This document shows, piece after piece, positions 56,758 through 64,000 of a stretch of DNA of 64,000 nucleotides. The stretch covers positions 144,001 through 208,000 of the forward strand of contig NZ_JAOQNG010000007.1 in NCBI RefSeq assembly GCF_025961225.1, written 5' to 3'. A model generated the notes under the pieces. That model ran no database searches and was not told the origin of the DNA. It saw only the letters and a list, made by a program, of their open reading frames with translations. Positions within the stretch are counted from its first letter, which is position 1; the number at the start of each line of letters is the position of its first letter. Made by a program: the position numbers and the translations under genes. This DNA comes from Azospirillum canadense. GTDB taxonomy: Bacteria; Pseudomonadota; Alphaproteobacteria; Azospirillales; Azospirillaceae.

Positions 56758-57798
56758 ATGCTGATTCGCAACGATCATCGGCTGGTGCAGGCGGCCAACA
56801 CGCTCGTCCGCGACCATTTCGCGGTGCAGGCTGGGGAGAGCGTGCTGCTGACGGTCGATCCGGGAACGGACTCGGCGCTGGTGGACGCGGTGTTCGCGGC
56901 GGTAGCGCAGGCCGGCGGGCGCCCGCTGGTCGCCATGATTCCGCAGCTGCCCTTCCAGGGCGCCTTGGCGGACGCCTACGTGCCCGACGCGCTGGTCGCG
57001 GCGGCGGCAGCCACCGACGTGTGGCTGGATTTCTGCTTTCCGTACATGGCCGGCTCGCGGATGCATGACGGGGCGATGAAGGCCGGACGGGCGCGCTACG
57101 CCCTGCTCGCCACCGCCGGCGCGGACAGTCTGGCGCGGCTCTACGGCGGGGCCGACTTTGCGGCGCTGATGGACTTCCAGGTGGCGGTCGCCGACTGGGT
57201 GGACCGCCAGGCCGGCAAGGAGGCGCGCTTCACCTGCCCGCTCGGCACCGACGTCACCTTCACGCTGGACAAGGTCAAGCTGAAGCGTCAGCGCGTGGCG
57301 ACGTCGCCGGGCATGCACACGGTCCCCGGCGCGCAGAGCCTGTACCCGGTGATGGACTCCGTGCGCGGGCGGATCGTCCTCCAGGCCCTGTTCGACGAGA
57401 TTTACCGACCGCTCCGCCGCCCGATCACCATCGAGGTTGACGGCCGGATCCAAGGCTTTTCCGGCGCCGGGGCCGAGGACCAGCCGCGGTTCGAGCGCGC
57501 CCTGCGGCGCGCCAGCAACGGCGCCTACGGCTATTTCATCCACTTCACCCTGGGCTTCCACCCCGCGACGCGGATGACCGGCCGGCACTTCATCGAGGAC
57601 ATCCGCGTGCCCGGCACCAACGCCATCGGCATGGGCCTGCCCTGGTGGGAAGCGGGCGGCGGGGAGAACCACCCGGACGGCGTCGTCTTCGACCAGTCGC
57701 TGTGGATCGGCGGCGAACCGATCCTCGACCAGGGCCGGCTGGTCGGCCCGACCGAGCTGCTGGGTCTTTACGAGCGGCTGACGCCCCGCTTCTACTGA
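56758..57798 (+). CDS. 2,5-dihydroxypyridine 5,6-dioxygenase (NicX)/M29-like metalloenzyme
   Basis: This 346-residue protein belongs to the family containing leucyl aminopeptidase M29 members and the pyridine-ring-cleaving dioxygenase NicX. The metal set expected for NicX-like enzymes is visible: His268 in TLGFHPA and the His305-x-Asp307 pair in GENHPDGVVFD. Length is close to NicX (about 350). GGGAGG precedes the ATG at 56758. A TetR-type operator precedes it and an FAD-dependent reductase gene shares that operator type, so ring-cleavage of an N-heteroaromatic is plausible. An aminopeptidase function cannot be excluded. Confidence 0.78.
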   Translation: MLIRNDHRLVQAANTLVRDHFAVQAGESVLLTVDPGTDSALVDAVFAAVAQAGGRPLVAMIPQLPFQGALADAYVPDALVAAAAATDVWLDFCFPYMAGSRMHDGAMKAGRARYALLATAGADSLARLYGGADFAALMDFQVAVADWVDRQAGKEARFTCPLGTDVTFTLDKVKLKRQRVATSPGMHTVPGAQSLYPVMDSVRGRIVLQALFDEIYRPLRRPITIEVDGRIQGFSGAGAEDQPRFERALRRASNGAYGYFIHFTLGFHPATRMTGRHFIEDIRVPGTNAIGMGLPWWEAGGGENHPDGVVFDQSLWIGGEPILDQGRLVGPTELLGLYERLTPRFY

Positions 57799-57805
57799 GG
57801 ACGCG

Positions 57806-58459
57806 TCACGATAGGGACTGCCGCAGGACCGGCAGGATCTGGGCGACCAGAGCCTGGGGGTCGACGGCGTCCGGCGCCAAGCTCCATTCCAGCCAAGCGC
57901 CCTTCAGCAGGGCCATGACCGCCAGGGTCACCGCCGCCGCGTCGACCGTCGCGCCGTTGGCCCTGGCCGTCTGGTCGATCAGGTCGTGGAGCTGCTGCTG
58001 GAACCGCCCGTAGATCTCCTCGTGGACGCGGCGCACCGCCTCGTTCGTGTGGGTCAGGCCCCAGAACAGGAAGCGCACCCGGATGTAGTCGCGGTCGAGG
58101 ATGGGCGGGCGGAGCCCAGCCATGACCAGGGCGTGCAGTTGCTCGCCGGGCGACGGTCCGGATTCGGCGAGCGCCCTGGCCGTCTGCTCCTGCAACTGCG
58201 CCGACAGGTGCCGGTAGGTTTCCGCCAGCAGCTCGTCCTTGCTGCGGAAGTGGTGGCGCACCATGCCGAGCGACAGGCCGGCCTCGTCCGCGATGGTCCG
58301 CACGCTGGTTTCCGCCTCCCCAAAGCGGACCAGGCAGCGGAAGGTGGCGTCGATCAGCTCCTGCCGGCGGACGTCGGGCGCCTTCTTGGAGAAGCTGCGG
58401 CGCGGGGGCTGCGCAAGCTTCTGCGTGTCGTCTGTTTCTGCCCCAAACTTTTTTGCCAC
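57806..58459 (-). CDS. TetR-family transcriptional regulator
   Basis: This regulator of about 217 residues has the TetR HTH near residues 25-75 (RRQELIDATFRCLVRFGEAETSVRTIADEAGLSLGMVRHHFRSKDELLAETY), then an all-helical ligand domain. The wording is near the BetI branch. I chose the GTG at 58459 because AGGAC precedes it; a GTG at 58492 without ribosome site would add 11 residues. It converges with the NicX-like gene and is divergent from the FAD-oxidoreductase gene, with the palindrome 58540-58557 between. Confidence 0.9.
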   Translation of the reverse strand: MAKKFGAETDDTQKLAQPPRRSFSKKAPDVRRQELIDATFRCLVRFGEAETSVRTIADEAGLSLGMVRHHFRSKDELLAETYRHLSAQLQEQTARALAESGPSPGEQLHALVMAGLRPPILDRDYIRVRFLFWGLTHTNEAVRRVHEEIYGRFQQQLHDLIDQTARANGATVDAAAVTLAVMALLKGAWLEWSLAPDAVDPQALVAQILPVLRQSLS

Positions 58460-58539
58460 GAGTCCTGGTCCGCTGTTCGGTGCCGGCCACACAGGATAGG
58501 GCCATCGCTGCGGTCGGCAAAGTGCGTCGTTGCCATCAC

Positions 58540-58557
58540 TTTATACTATCGTATAAA
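58540..58557. promoter_or_regulatory. TetR-type operator in the TetR/oxidoreductase divergent region
   Basis: TTTATACTATCGTATAAA is a perfect 7-bp dyad around a 4-bp centre, 29 bp before the oxidoreductase ATG. A second, near-identical site precedes the NicX-like gene. Confidence 0.8.
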
Positions 58558-58586
58558 ATTACCGCAACGGAGACGGAGGGCGGCGT

Positions 58587-59831
58587 ATGCACCGGACCAT
58601 TGCCATTGCAGGTGGGGGACACGCGGCGGGGCGCGCCGTGCGCGTGCTGCGGGACGAGGGATTCGACGGACGGATCCTCGTGGTCGGGGAGGAGCGGGAC
58701 CCGCCCTACGAACGGCCCGCCCTGTCGAAGGAATTCCTGCGCGGTGACCATGGCCTGGACAAGTGCCTGATCAACGCGGCGGACGTCTATGGGGACGGGC
58801 GGACCGACCTGCTGCTGGGGTCGCGCGTGTCGGCCATCGACGCCCGCGACCGCCGCCTCATCACGGAGGGCGGGAAGGCGGTCACCTTCGACGCGCTGCT
58901 GATCGCCACCGGCACCCGCGCCCGTACGCTCGACGGCGTGCCGGTGGACGGAGAGGTCGTCCACACCCTGCGCAGCGCTGCCGACGCGCTCCGGCTGAAA
59001 CCACGCCTGTTGCCGGGCACCCGCGTCGTCCTGATCGGCGGCGGCTTCATCGGGCTGGAGGTGGCGGCCAGCGCCCGGACGCTCGGTTGTGAGGTCACCG
59101 TGCTGGAGGCCGCCCCCGCCCTTCTGGCGCGGGTTGTCGGCGGGGAGGCTATCGGGCGCCACGTTGAGGCGCTGCACCGCGCCCAGGGCGTCACCATCCA
59201 GACCGGCGTACGGATCGACCGGATCGAGGTGCGGCCTGGCGGAGCGACGGTCCAGTGCGCAGACGGCCCGCGGATCGCGGCCGACGTCCTGGTCGTCGGC
59301 GTCGGCGCCGTGCCGAATGCGGAGGTCGCGGCGGCGGCCGGGCTGGAGTGCAACGACGGCATCGTCGTCGACGGGCGGGGCCGCAGCTCCGCGGAGGGGA
59401 TCTATGCGGTCGGCGACGTCGCGCGCCATCCCAGCGCATTCCACGGCCGCTCCATCCGCCTGGAGACCTGGGACAACGCCGAGCGCCAGACGGCGGTCGC
59501 CTGTCGCGCAATGCTGGGCCGGGAGGAGCGGTACGACGCCGTTCCCTGGATGTGGACCGACCAGTTCGGCATGAACCTCCAGATGCTCGGCCTTCCCGGC
59601 CCCTGCGAGGTGGAGGTCGTGCGCGGCGATCCGGCGAGCGGCCGCTTCATCACCCTGGCGCTGAACGGCGGCCGGGTCACGTCCGCCGTCCTGGTCAACA
59701 TGGGGCGCGAGCGCCGTCCGCTCACCGGCATCATGGAGCGCGGGGTGCTGGTGAACCCGGCCGAGCTGGCCACCCAATTGGCAGACGAGTCCGTTCCCCT
59801 GCGCAACCTGGCACAACGGGTGGCCGGCTGA
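58587..59831 (+). CDS. FAD-dependent ferredoxin/rubredoxin reductase-type oxidoreductase
   Basis: This 414-residue flavoprotein has an N-terminal FAD motif (IAIAGGGHAAGRAVRVLRDEGF), YERPALSKEFL, an NAD-binding motif (VVLIGGGFIGLEVAASARTLG) and the late GIYAVGDVARHP. It is of the putidaredoxin reductase/oxygenase-coupled type, passing electrons from NADH to a small ferredoxin or Rieske component. GGAGACGGAGG precedes the ATG. No ferredoxin or oxygenase gene is next to it, and a flavin reductase gene follows. It is probably controlled by the divergent TetR protein. Confidence 0.9.
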   Translation: MHRTIAIAGGGHAAGRAVRVLRDEGFDGRILVVGEERDPPYERPALSKEFLRGDHGLDKCLINAADVYGDGRTDLLLGSRVSAIDARDRRLITEGGKAVTFDALLIATGTRARTLDGVPVDGEVVHTLRSAADALRLKPRLLPGTRVVLIGGGFIGLEVAASARTLGCEVTVLEAAPALLARVVGGEAIGRHVEALHRAQGVTIQTGVRIDRIEVRPGGATVQCADGPRIAADVLVVGVGAVPNAEVAAAAGLECNDGIVVDGRGRSSAEGIYAVGDVARHPSAFHGRSIRLETWDNAERQTAVACRAMLGREERYDAVPWMWTDQFGMNLQMLGLPGPCEVEVVRGDPASGRFITLALNGGRVTSAVLVNMGRERRPLTGIMERGVLVNPAELATQLADESVPLRNLAQRVAG

Positions 59832-59865
59832 CGCCGCCCCCCTTCCCCGCTTCGGAGGTTCGACT

Positions 59866-60480
59866 GTGTTCTATCGCTGCGACGTCAACGACCACGGCCT
59901 GCCCTACAACCCCTTCAAGGCCTGCGTCATCCCGCGGCCGATCGGCTGGATCTCTACGGTCAGCGTGGGCGGCGTGCCCAACCTCAGCCCGTTCAGCTTC
60001 TTCAACGCGATCAACGAACGCCCGCCAATGGTGATGTACTGCCCCAATGGGGAGCACCGCGACGGCGGTGAGAAGGATTCCGTCAAGAACGCCCGCGACA
60101 CCGGGGAATTCGTCGTCAACCTCGCCAGCTACGATCAGCGCGACGCGATGAACACCTCCGCCGCCTCGGTCCCGCGGGGCGTGGACGAGTTCGAGCTTGC
60201 CGGGTTGACCAAGGAGGCGTCGACGCTGGTCCGCGCGCCGCGGCTGAAGGAATCGCCGGTGAACCTGGAATGCGCGGTCGTGGACATCCTGGAGCTGCCC
60301 ACCAGCGACGACAAGCGGTCCGGCCGCATGGTGCTCGGCCGCGTGCTGGGCATCCACATCCGCGACGAGGTCATCGTCGACGGCATGGTCCGCGCCGAAC
60401 TGCTCCGCCCCCTGTCGCGCCTCGGCTACATGGATTACGCCGTGACCGATTCCGTTTTCCAACTCGAACGGCCGAAGTGA
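59866..60480 (+). CDS. Flavin reductase-like (DIM6/NTAB) domain protein
   Basis: This 204-residue protein has a flavin-reductase/split-barrel core: IPRPIGWISTVSVGGVPNLSPFSFFNAINERPPMVMYC, then NARDTGEFVVNLASYDQRDAMNTSAASVPRGVDEFELAGLT. Such proteins reduce FMN/FAD for two-component monooxygenases or bind flavin themselves. It starts with GTG behind a GGAGG site, 34 bp after the reductase gene, and probably shares its TetR control. A strong terminator follows. Confidence 0.88.
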   Translation: MFYRCDVNDHGLPYNPFKACVIPRPIGWISTVSVGGVPNLSPFSFFNAINERPPMVMYCPNGEHRDGGEKDSVKNARDTGEFVVNLASYDQRDAMNTSAASVPRGVDEFELAGLTKEASTLVRAPRLKESPVNLECAVVDILELPTSDDKRSGRMVLGRVLGIHIRDEVIVDGMVRAELLRPLSRLGYMDYAVTDSVFQLERPK

Positions 60481-60499
60481 GCCGCTAAACGGCACCAAA

Positions 60500-60530
60500 A
60501 AGGCCCTCTCCACTCAAGGGAGAGGGCCTT
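60500..60530. terminator. Bidirectional intrinsic terminator
   Basis: AAGGCCCTCTC (60500-60510) pairs perfectly with GAGAGGGCCTT (60520-60530), followed by CTTTCT and preceded by AAAA. It separates the flavin reductase gene from the convergent dipeptide-ABC operon. Confidence 0.85.
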
Positions 60531-60551
60531 CTTTCTACGTCCTGCCCGCCA

Positions 60552-62282
60552 TCAGCCCCCCAGGCCTGACGCGACCGGCCGGTCCGCGCCGCGCCGGTGA
60601 CCTGTCCGGGCGTTCGCTTGGCCCGCTTCCTGGCCCGCACCCGGGACCGTCCCGTCCAACGCGTCCGGGTCAGGCTGTTTCGCCAGTGCCTCCTCCAGCC
60701 AGCCCTCGCGGGTGGTGGGGAGGGAGGTGAACAGCAGTTCCGTGTAGGGGTGGAAGGGCGGCGACAGCACCGCGTCGCGCGCGCCGCAGTCCACCACCCG
60801 GCCGCGCCGCATCACCGCGATGTCGTGCGCGATGGCCTTCACCGTGCCAAGGTCGTGGGTGATGAAGATGTAGGACACCCCCTTCTCCTGCTGGAGGCGG
60901 CGCAGCAGCTTGATGATGCCCTCTGCCACCAGCGGGTCGAGCGCGGAGGTCACCTCGTCGCAGATGATCAGGTCCGGGTCGGCGGCGAGCGCGCGGGCGA
61001 TGCACACGCGCTGCTTCTGGCCGCCCGACAGCTCCGACGGATAGCGCCGGGCGAACTCCGGCCCCAGCTCGATGTCGCGCAGCAGGTTGGCGACACGCCG
61101 TTCCACCGCGGCGCGCGGCAGACCGAAGTAGAAGGACAGCGGCCGGCCAATGATCTCCCCCACGGTCTGGCGCGGGTTCAGCGCCGTGTCCGGAATCTGG
61201 AAGATCATCTGCATGCGCCGCAGCGTGTCCTTGTCGCGCGCCTTCAGCGTGGGGCGCAGAGCCTTCCCGGCGAAGGTCAGCGTTCCCCCGGCCGCGGGGA
61301 CCAGCCCGGTGACGACCTTGGCGAGCGTCGACTTGCCGCTGCCGGACTCCCCCACCACGGCCAGCGTCGTGCCGCGCCGCACGCCCAGCGTGACGTCCTC
61401 CAGCACGGGGACGGAGCCGTAGCGGGCGGACAGGCCGCGGATGGACAGCACCTCGTCCTCGGCCTCCTCCCGCACCGCAGCGGGAACCACCGCGTGGCTG
61501 ACGTTGAGCAAGCGGCGCGTGTAGTCCTGCTTGGGCGTGTCGATCAGCTCCCGCGTCGTGCCCTCCTCCACCGTCTGGCCGTGGCGCAGCACCATGATGC
61601 GGTCGGAGATCTGCGACACCACGGCCAGGTCGTGGCTGATGTAGAGGGCAGCACTCCCCTCCTCCCGGATGGCCTGCTTGATCGCGGCGAGCACTTCGAG
61701 CTGCGTCGTGACGTCGAGCGCGGTGGTCGGCTCGTCAAAGACGACGATGTCCGGCTCCGGCGCCAGCGCCATGGCGGTCATGGCGCGCTGCAACTGCCCG
61801 CCGGAGACCTGGTGCGGGTAGCGGGCGCCGAAGATGTCCGGCTGCGGCAGGCCCAGCCGCCGGAACAGGTTGCGGATCGTCCGCGCGATGGGGGCGGAGG
61901 CGCCGCCGCCACGCCGCAGCGGCTCCGCAATCTGGCTTTGCAGCGTGTAGGCAGGGTTGAAGGAGGCCGCCGCCGACTGGGCGACGTAGGTGATTTTGCG
62001 CCCCCGCAGCATCCCGGCCTGACGCGGCGGCAGGCTGAACACGTCCTGGCCGCGGAACAGCACCTCCCCGCCCACGCAGGCGCAGCCGCCGCGCATGTGG
62101 CCGAGCGCCGCGAGGCCGAGCGTCGATTTTCCGGCCCCGGACTCGCCGATAAGGCCCAGCACCTCCCCTGGGTACAGGTCGAAGCTGACGCCCTTCAAGA
62201 TCGGCTGGGAACCGGCCTGGACCCGCAGGTCGCGGACTTGCAGGATGGGCTGCGCGGCGTTCGTCGTTTCCATGGGTGTCAT
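60552..62282 (-). CDS. Dipeptide/glutathione-type ABC transporter, fused double ATP-binding protein
   Basis: This 576-residue protein contains two complete ABC domains, as in GsiA-like proteins. Domain 1 (about 10-270) has GESGAGKSTLG, VSGGQLQRAMTAMAL and VVFDEPTTALD. Domain 2 (about 290-540) has GESGSGKSTLAKV, LSGGQKQRVCIARAL and LIICDEVTSALD, followed by the oligopeptide-type tail HPYTELLFTSLP. It drives a DppBC-type importer. The ATG at 62282 overlaps the DppC stop (ATGA); an ATG at 62273 with a better-placed AAGG is an alternative. Peptides, or opine-like and heterocyclic compounds, are possible ligands. Confidence 0.93.
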   Translation of the reverse strand: MTPMETTNAAQPILQVRDLRVQAGSQPILKGVSFDLYPGEVLGLIGESGAGKSTLGLAALGHMRGGCACVGGEVLFRGQDVFSLPPRQAGMLRGRKITYVAQSAAASFNPAYTLQSQIAEPLRRGGGASAPIARTIRNLFRRLGLPQPDIFGARYPHQVSGGQLQRAMTAMALAPEPDIVVFDEPTTALDVTTQLEVLAAIKQAIREEGSAALYISHDLAVVSQISDRIMVLRHGQTVEEGTTRELIDTPKQDYTRRLLNVSHAVVPAAVREEAEDEVLSIRGLSARYGSVPVLEDVTLGVRRGTTLAVVGESGSGKSTLAKVVTGLVPAAGGTLTFAGKALRPTLKARDKDTLRRMQMIFQIPDTALNPRQTVGEIIGRPLSFYFGLPRAAVERRVANLLRDIELGPEFARRYPSELSGGQKQRVCIARALAADPDLIICDEVTSALDPLVAEGIIKLLRRLQQEKGVSYIFITHDLGTVKAIAHDIAVMRRGRVVDCGARDAVLSPPFHPYTELLFTSLPTTREGWLEEALAKQPDPDALDGTVPGAGQEAGQANARTGHRRGADRPVASGLGG

Positions 62283-63112
62283 CCTTCCGCGCTGCGGGAC
62301 CGGCCCCGCGTGTGAAGCAGGCTGTCGGCCACCAGGTTCACGCAGACCGCGACGATGGCGATCATGGCGGCGGGAACCAGCGGCGCCGTCAGGCCGAAGC
62401 CGACGGCGGGGGCGTTGTCGCGCACCATGCCGCCCCAGTCCGGCGCCGGCGGAGGGACGCCCAGCCCGAGGAAGCTGAGCGAGCTGAGGAACAGCAGCCC
62501 GAAGACGAAGCGGATGGCCAGTTCCGCCATCAGCGGCACCATGCCGTTGGGCAGGATCTCGCGGAACAGGATCCAGCCGATCCCCTCCCCGCGCAGCCGG
62601 GCCACCGCCACGAACTCCTGCACCGCGATCTCCATGGCCAGCGAGCGCGTCAGGCGGAAGATGCGCAGCGCCTCGAACAGCGTCAGGACGGTGACCAGCA
62701 CGGGGATGGAGTTGCCCAGCACCGCAATGGCCAGCAACGCGAAGATCAGCGGCGGGAAAGCCATCAGCAGGTCAACCGCCCGCGACAGGGCGGTGTCCAC
62801 CCAGCCGCCGAGGAAGGCGGCGGTCAGGCCGGCGCCGCTGCCGAACAGGAAGGCCAGCCCGGCGATCACCGCGGCGAGCGACAGGCTGGTGCGCCCGCCT
62901 TCCAGCACGCGGGCCAGCATGTCGCGGCCGAGCTGGTCGGTGCCCAGCGGGTGCGCCCAGCTCATCGGCTCCCACAGGTCGCCGACGATCTCCTCTGCGC
63001 GGTAGGGCAGGACGGCCGGGCCGACGGCGACGGCCAGCGTGATGACGATCAGAACGCCGAGCGGCAGCCAGGTCGACAGCGGAACGCCCCGCAGACTGGT
63101 GAACCGGGTCAT
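62279..63112 (-). CDS. Dipeptide-type ABC transporter permease DppC
   Basis: This 277-residue permease has the DppC start pattern (PYRAEEIVGDLWEPMSWAHPLGTDQLGRDMLARVLEGGRTSLSLA) and the EAA-loop-like RSLAMEIAVQEFVAVARLRGEGIGWILFREILPN. GVPPPAPDWGGMVRDNAP near the end is also typical. The start overlaps the DppB stop (ATGA). With DppB and the double ATPase it forms the inner-membrane importer; the binding-protein gene is presumably beyond the right edge. Confidence 0.93.
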   Translation of the reverse strand: MTRFTSLRGVPLSTWLPLGVLIVITLAVAVGPAVLPYRAEEIVGDLWEPMSWAHPLGTDQLGRDMLARVLEGGRTSLSLAAVIAGLAFLFGSGAGLTAAFLGGWVDTALSRAVDLLMAFPPLIFALLAIAVLGNSIPVLVTVLTLFEALRIFRLTRSLAMEIAVQEFVAVARLRGEGIGWILFREILPNGMVPLMAELAIRFVFGLLFLSSLSFLGLGVPPPAPDWGGMVRDNAPAVGFGLTAPLVPAAMIAIVAVCVNLVADSLLHTRGRSRSAEG

Positions 63113-64000
63113 CGCGGATGCCTCAGCTTCGGGTTGAAGAGCACGGCGACGATGTCGGCCGTCAGGTTCAGGCCGATGTAAGTCGCGCCGAAGATGAGGC
63201 CGCAAATCTGCACGACCAGGATGTCCTGCTTGCTGACCGAATCCACCATCCACTGGCCGAGGCCCGGGTAGGTGAACACCACCTCCACCACCACCACGCC
63301 GACCACGAGGTAGGCGAGGCTGAGCGCCACCACGTTGGCGACCGGCCCGATGGCGTTGACGAAGGCGTGGCGGACGATGATCTCCCGTCGGGAGCAGCCC
63401 TTCAGCTCCGCCATTTCGATGTAGGGGTTGGACAGCACGTTGATGACCGCCGCCCGCGTCATGCGCATCATGTAGGCCAGCACCAGGCAGACCAGCGTCA
63501 GCGCCGGCAACACGATCCGGTGCAGCTGCTCGCCCAGCCCCATGTCCGCGTTGATGCCCGAGAGCACCGGGAACCAGCCGAGGTTCAGGGCGAACACGAC
63601 CAACAGGATGTAGCCGACGAAGAATTCCGGGAAGGAGATGGAGGCCAGCGACAGGACCGAGATGATCCGGTCCAGCCGCGTCCCGCGATACAGCGCCGAT
63701 ACCAGCCCCAGGATGATCGCCAGCGGCACGGCGATGGCCGCGGCCGTGGCGGCGAGGAACAGCGTGTTGGACAGCCGCGTCGCCAGCATCGGCGCGATTG
63801 GCCGGTTGGTCGTCAGCGACTTGCCGAGATCGCCGACGGCGACCCGGCTGAGCCAGCCGACGTAGCGCTCCAGCGGCGGGTCGTTCAGATGCAGCTCCGC
63901 CCGCAGGTTCTCCACCGCCACCGGCGTGGCGTCCTTGCCGAGCAGGGCCTCCGCGGCGTCGCCGGGGAGGCATTCGACGGCCAGGAAGATGAGCACCGTG
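63109..64000 (-). CDS. Dipeptide-type ABC transporter permease DppB (5' end off window)
   Basis: At least 297 codons encode a DppB-type permease: CLPGDAAEALLGKDATPVAVENLRAELHLNDPPLERYVGWLSRVAVGDLGKS, VLPALTLVCLVLAYMMRMTRAAVINVLSNPYIEMAELKGCSRREIIVRHAFVNAI and YPGLGQWMVDSV. The frame is open to the last base, so the usual N-terminal membrane helix and true start lie outside. It overlaps the DppC gene by four bases. Confidence 0.93.
   Translation of the reverse strand, partial: TVLIFLAVECLPGDAAEALLGKDATPVAVENLRAELHLNDPPLERYVGWLSRVAVGDLGKSLTTNRPIAPMLATRLSNTLFLAATAAAIAVPLAIILGLVSALYRGTRLDRIISVLSLASISFPEFFVGYILLVVFALNLGWFPVLSGINADMGLGEQLHRIVLPALTLVCLVLAYMMRMTRAAVINVLSNPYIEMAELKGCSRREIIVRHAFVNAIGPVANVVALSLAYLVVGVVVVEVVFTYPGLGQWMVDSVSKQDILVVQICGLIFGATYIGLNLTADIVAVLFNPKLRHPR

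Overview
The window is about 68% GC and densely coded. ATGA stop/start overlaps are common and many open frames run antisense to real genes. The gene content (LivHMGF, TRAP and NitT/TauT importers, many SDRs, CoA transferases, GntR, LysR and TetR regulators, FixJ-like receivers) suggests an Alphaproteobacterium of the Rhodospirillales, most like Azospirillum. It reads as an accessory replicon or catabolic region. I saw no rRNA, tRNA, CRISPR array, transposase or replication gene. The genus is an inference from gene content only.

Left part (1-15.6 kb). A branched-chain-type ABC importer is encoded on the minus strand: substrate-binding protein, LivH, and one polypeptide in which LivM, LivG and LivF are fused. 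It runs off the left edge. A GntR regulator, a tautomerase, an SDR with a divergent LysR gene, and an alpha/beta hydrolase follow. Next is a compact arsenic operon (arsR, arsI, arsC, acr3) with a readable promoter. An aldehyde dehydrogenase/cysteine hydrolase pair diverges from an HxlR regulator, and a YcaQ-type DNA glycosylase gene follows.

Middle part (15.6-42.8 kb). A TRAP sugar-type importer (dctP, fused dctQM), a LacI repressor, an SDR and an RbsD/FucU mutarotase form one unit behind two LacI-type operators spaced 42 bp apart. A MEDS protein, a GAF-PAS histidine kinase and two response regulators follow. After an enoyl-CoA hydratase and a VOC protein comes a large minus-strand catabolic unit: dienelactone hydrolase, three SDRs that lack the usual catalytic Ser/Tyr/Lys, a NitT/TauT-type ABC importer and an alpha/beta hydrolase. 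A divergent GntR gene with a clear palindromic operator probably controls it. An RND efflux pair and a large exported repeat protein converge. The only gap over 300 bp, between that repeat protein and a small lipoprotein gene, is more AT-rich and full of inverted repeats.

Right part (42.8-64 kb). A racemase-like CaiB protein, a lone receiver protein and two unassigned proteins precede a LysR-headed unit: frameshifted amidase, CoA transferase, enoyl-CoA hydratase, a second NitT/TauT ABC importer, polysaccharide-deacetylase-like hydrolase and a fourth SDR lacking the Tyr/Lys pair. EutBC comes next without the rest of an ethanolamine operon. A NicX/M29-like metalloenzyme, a TetR regulator, an FAD-dependent reductase and a flavin reductase follow, and the same TetR-type palindrome lies before both outward units. 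A dipeptide-type ABC importer with a double-ATPase protein runs off the right edge.

The window is best read as several independently regulated uptake-plus-catabolism modules for small organic acids, sugars, esters/amides and possibly N-heteroaromatics, together with arsenic and drug efflux functions.
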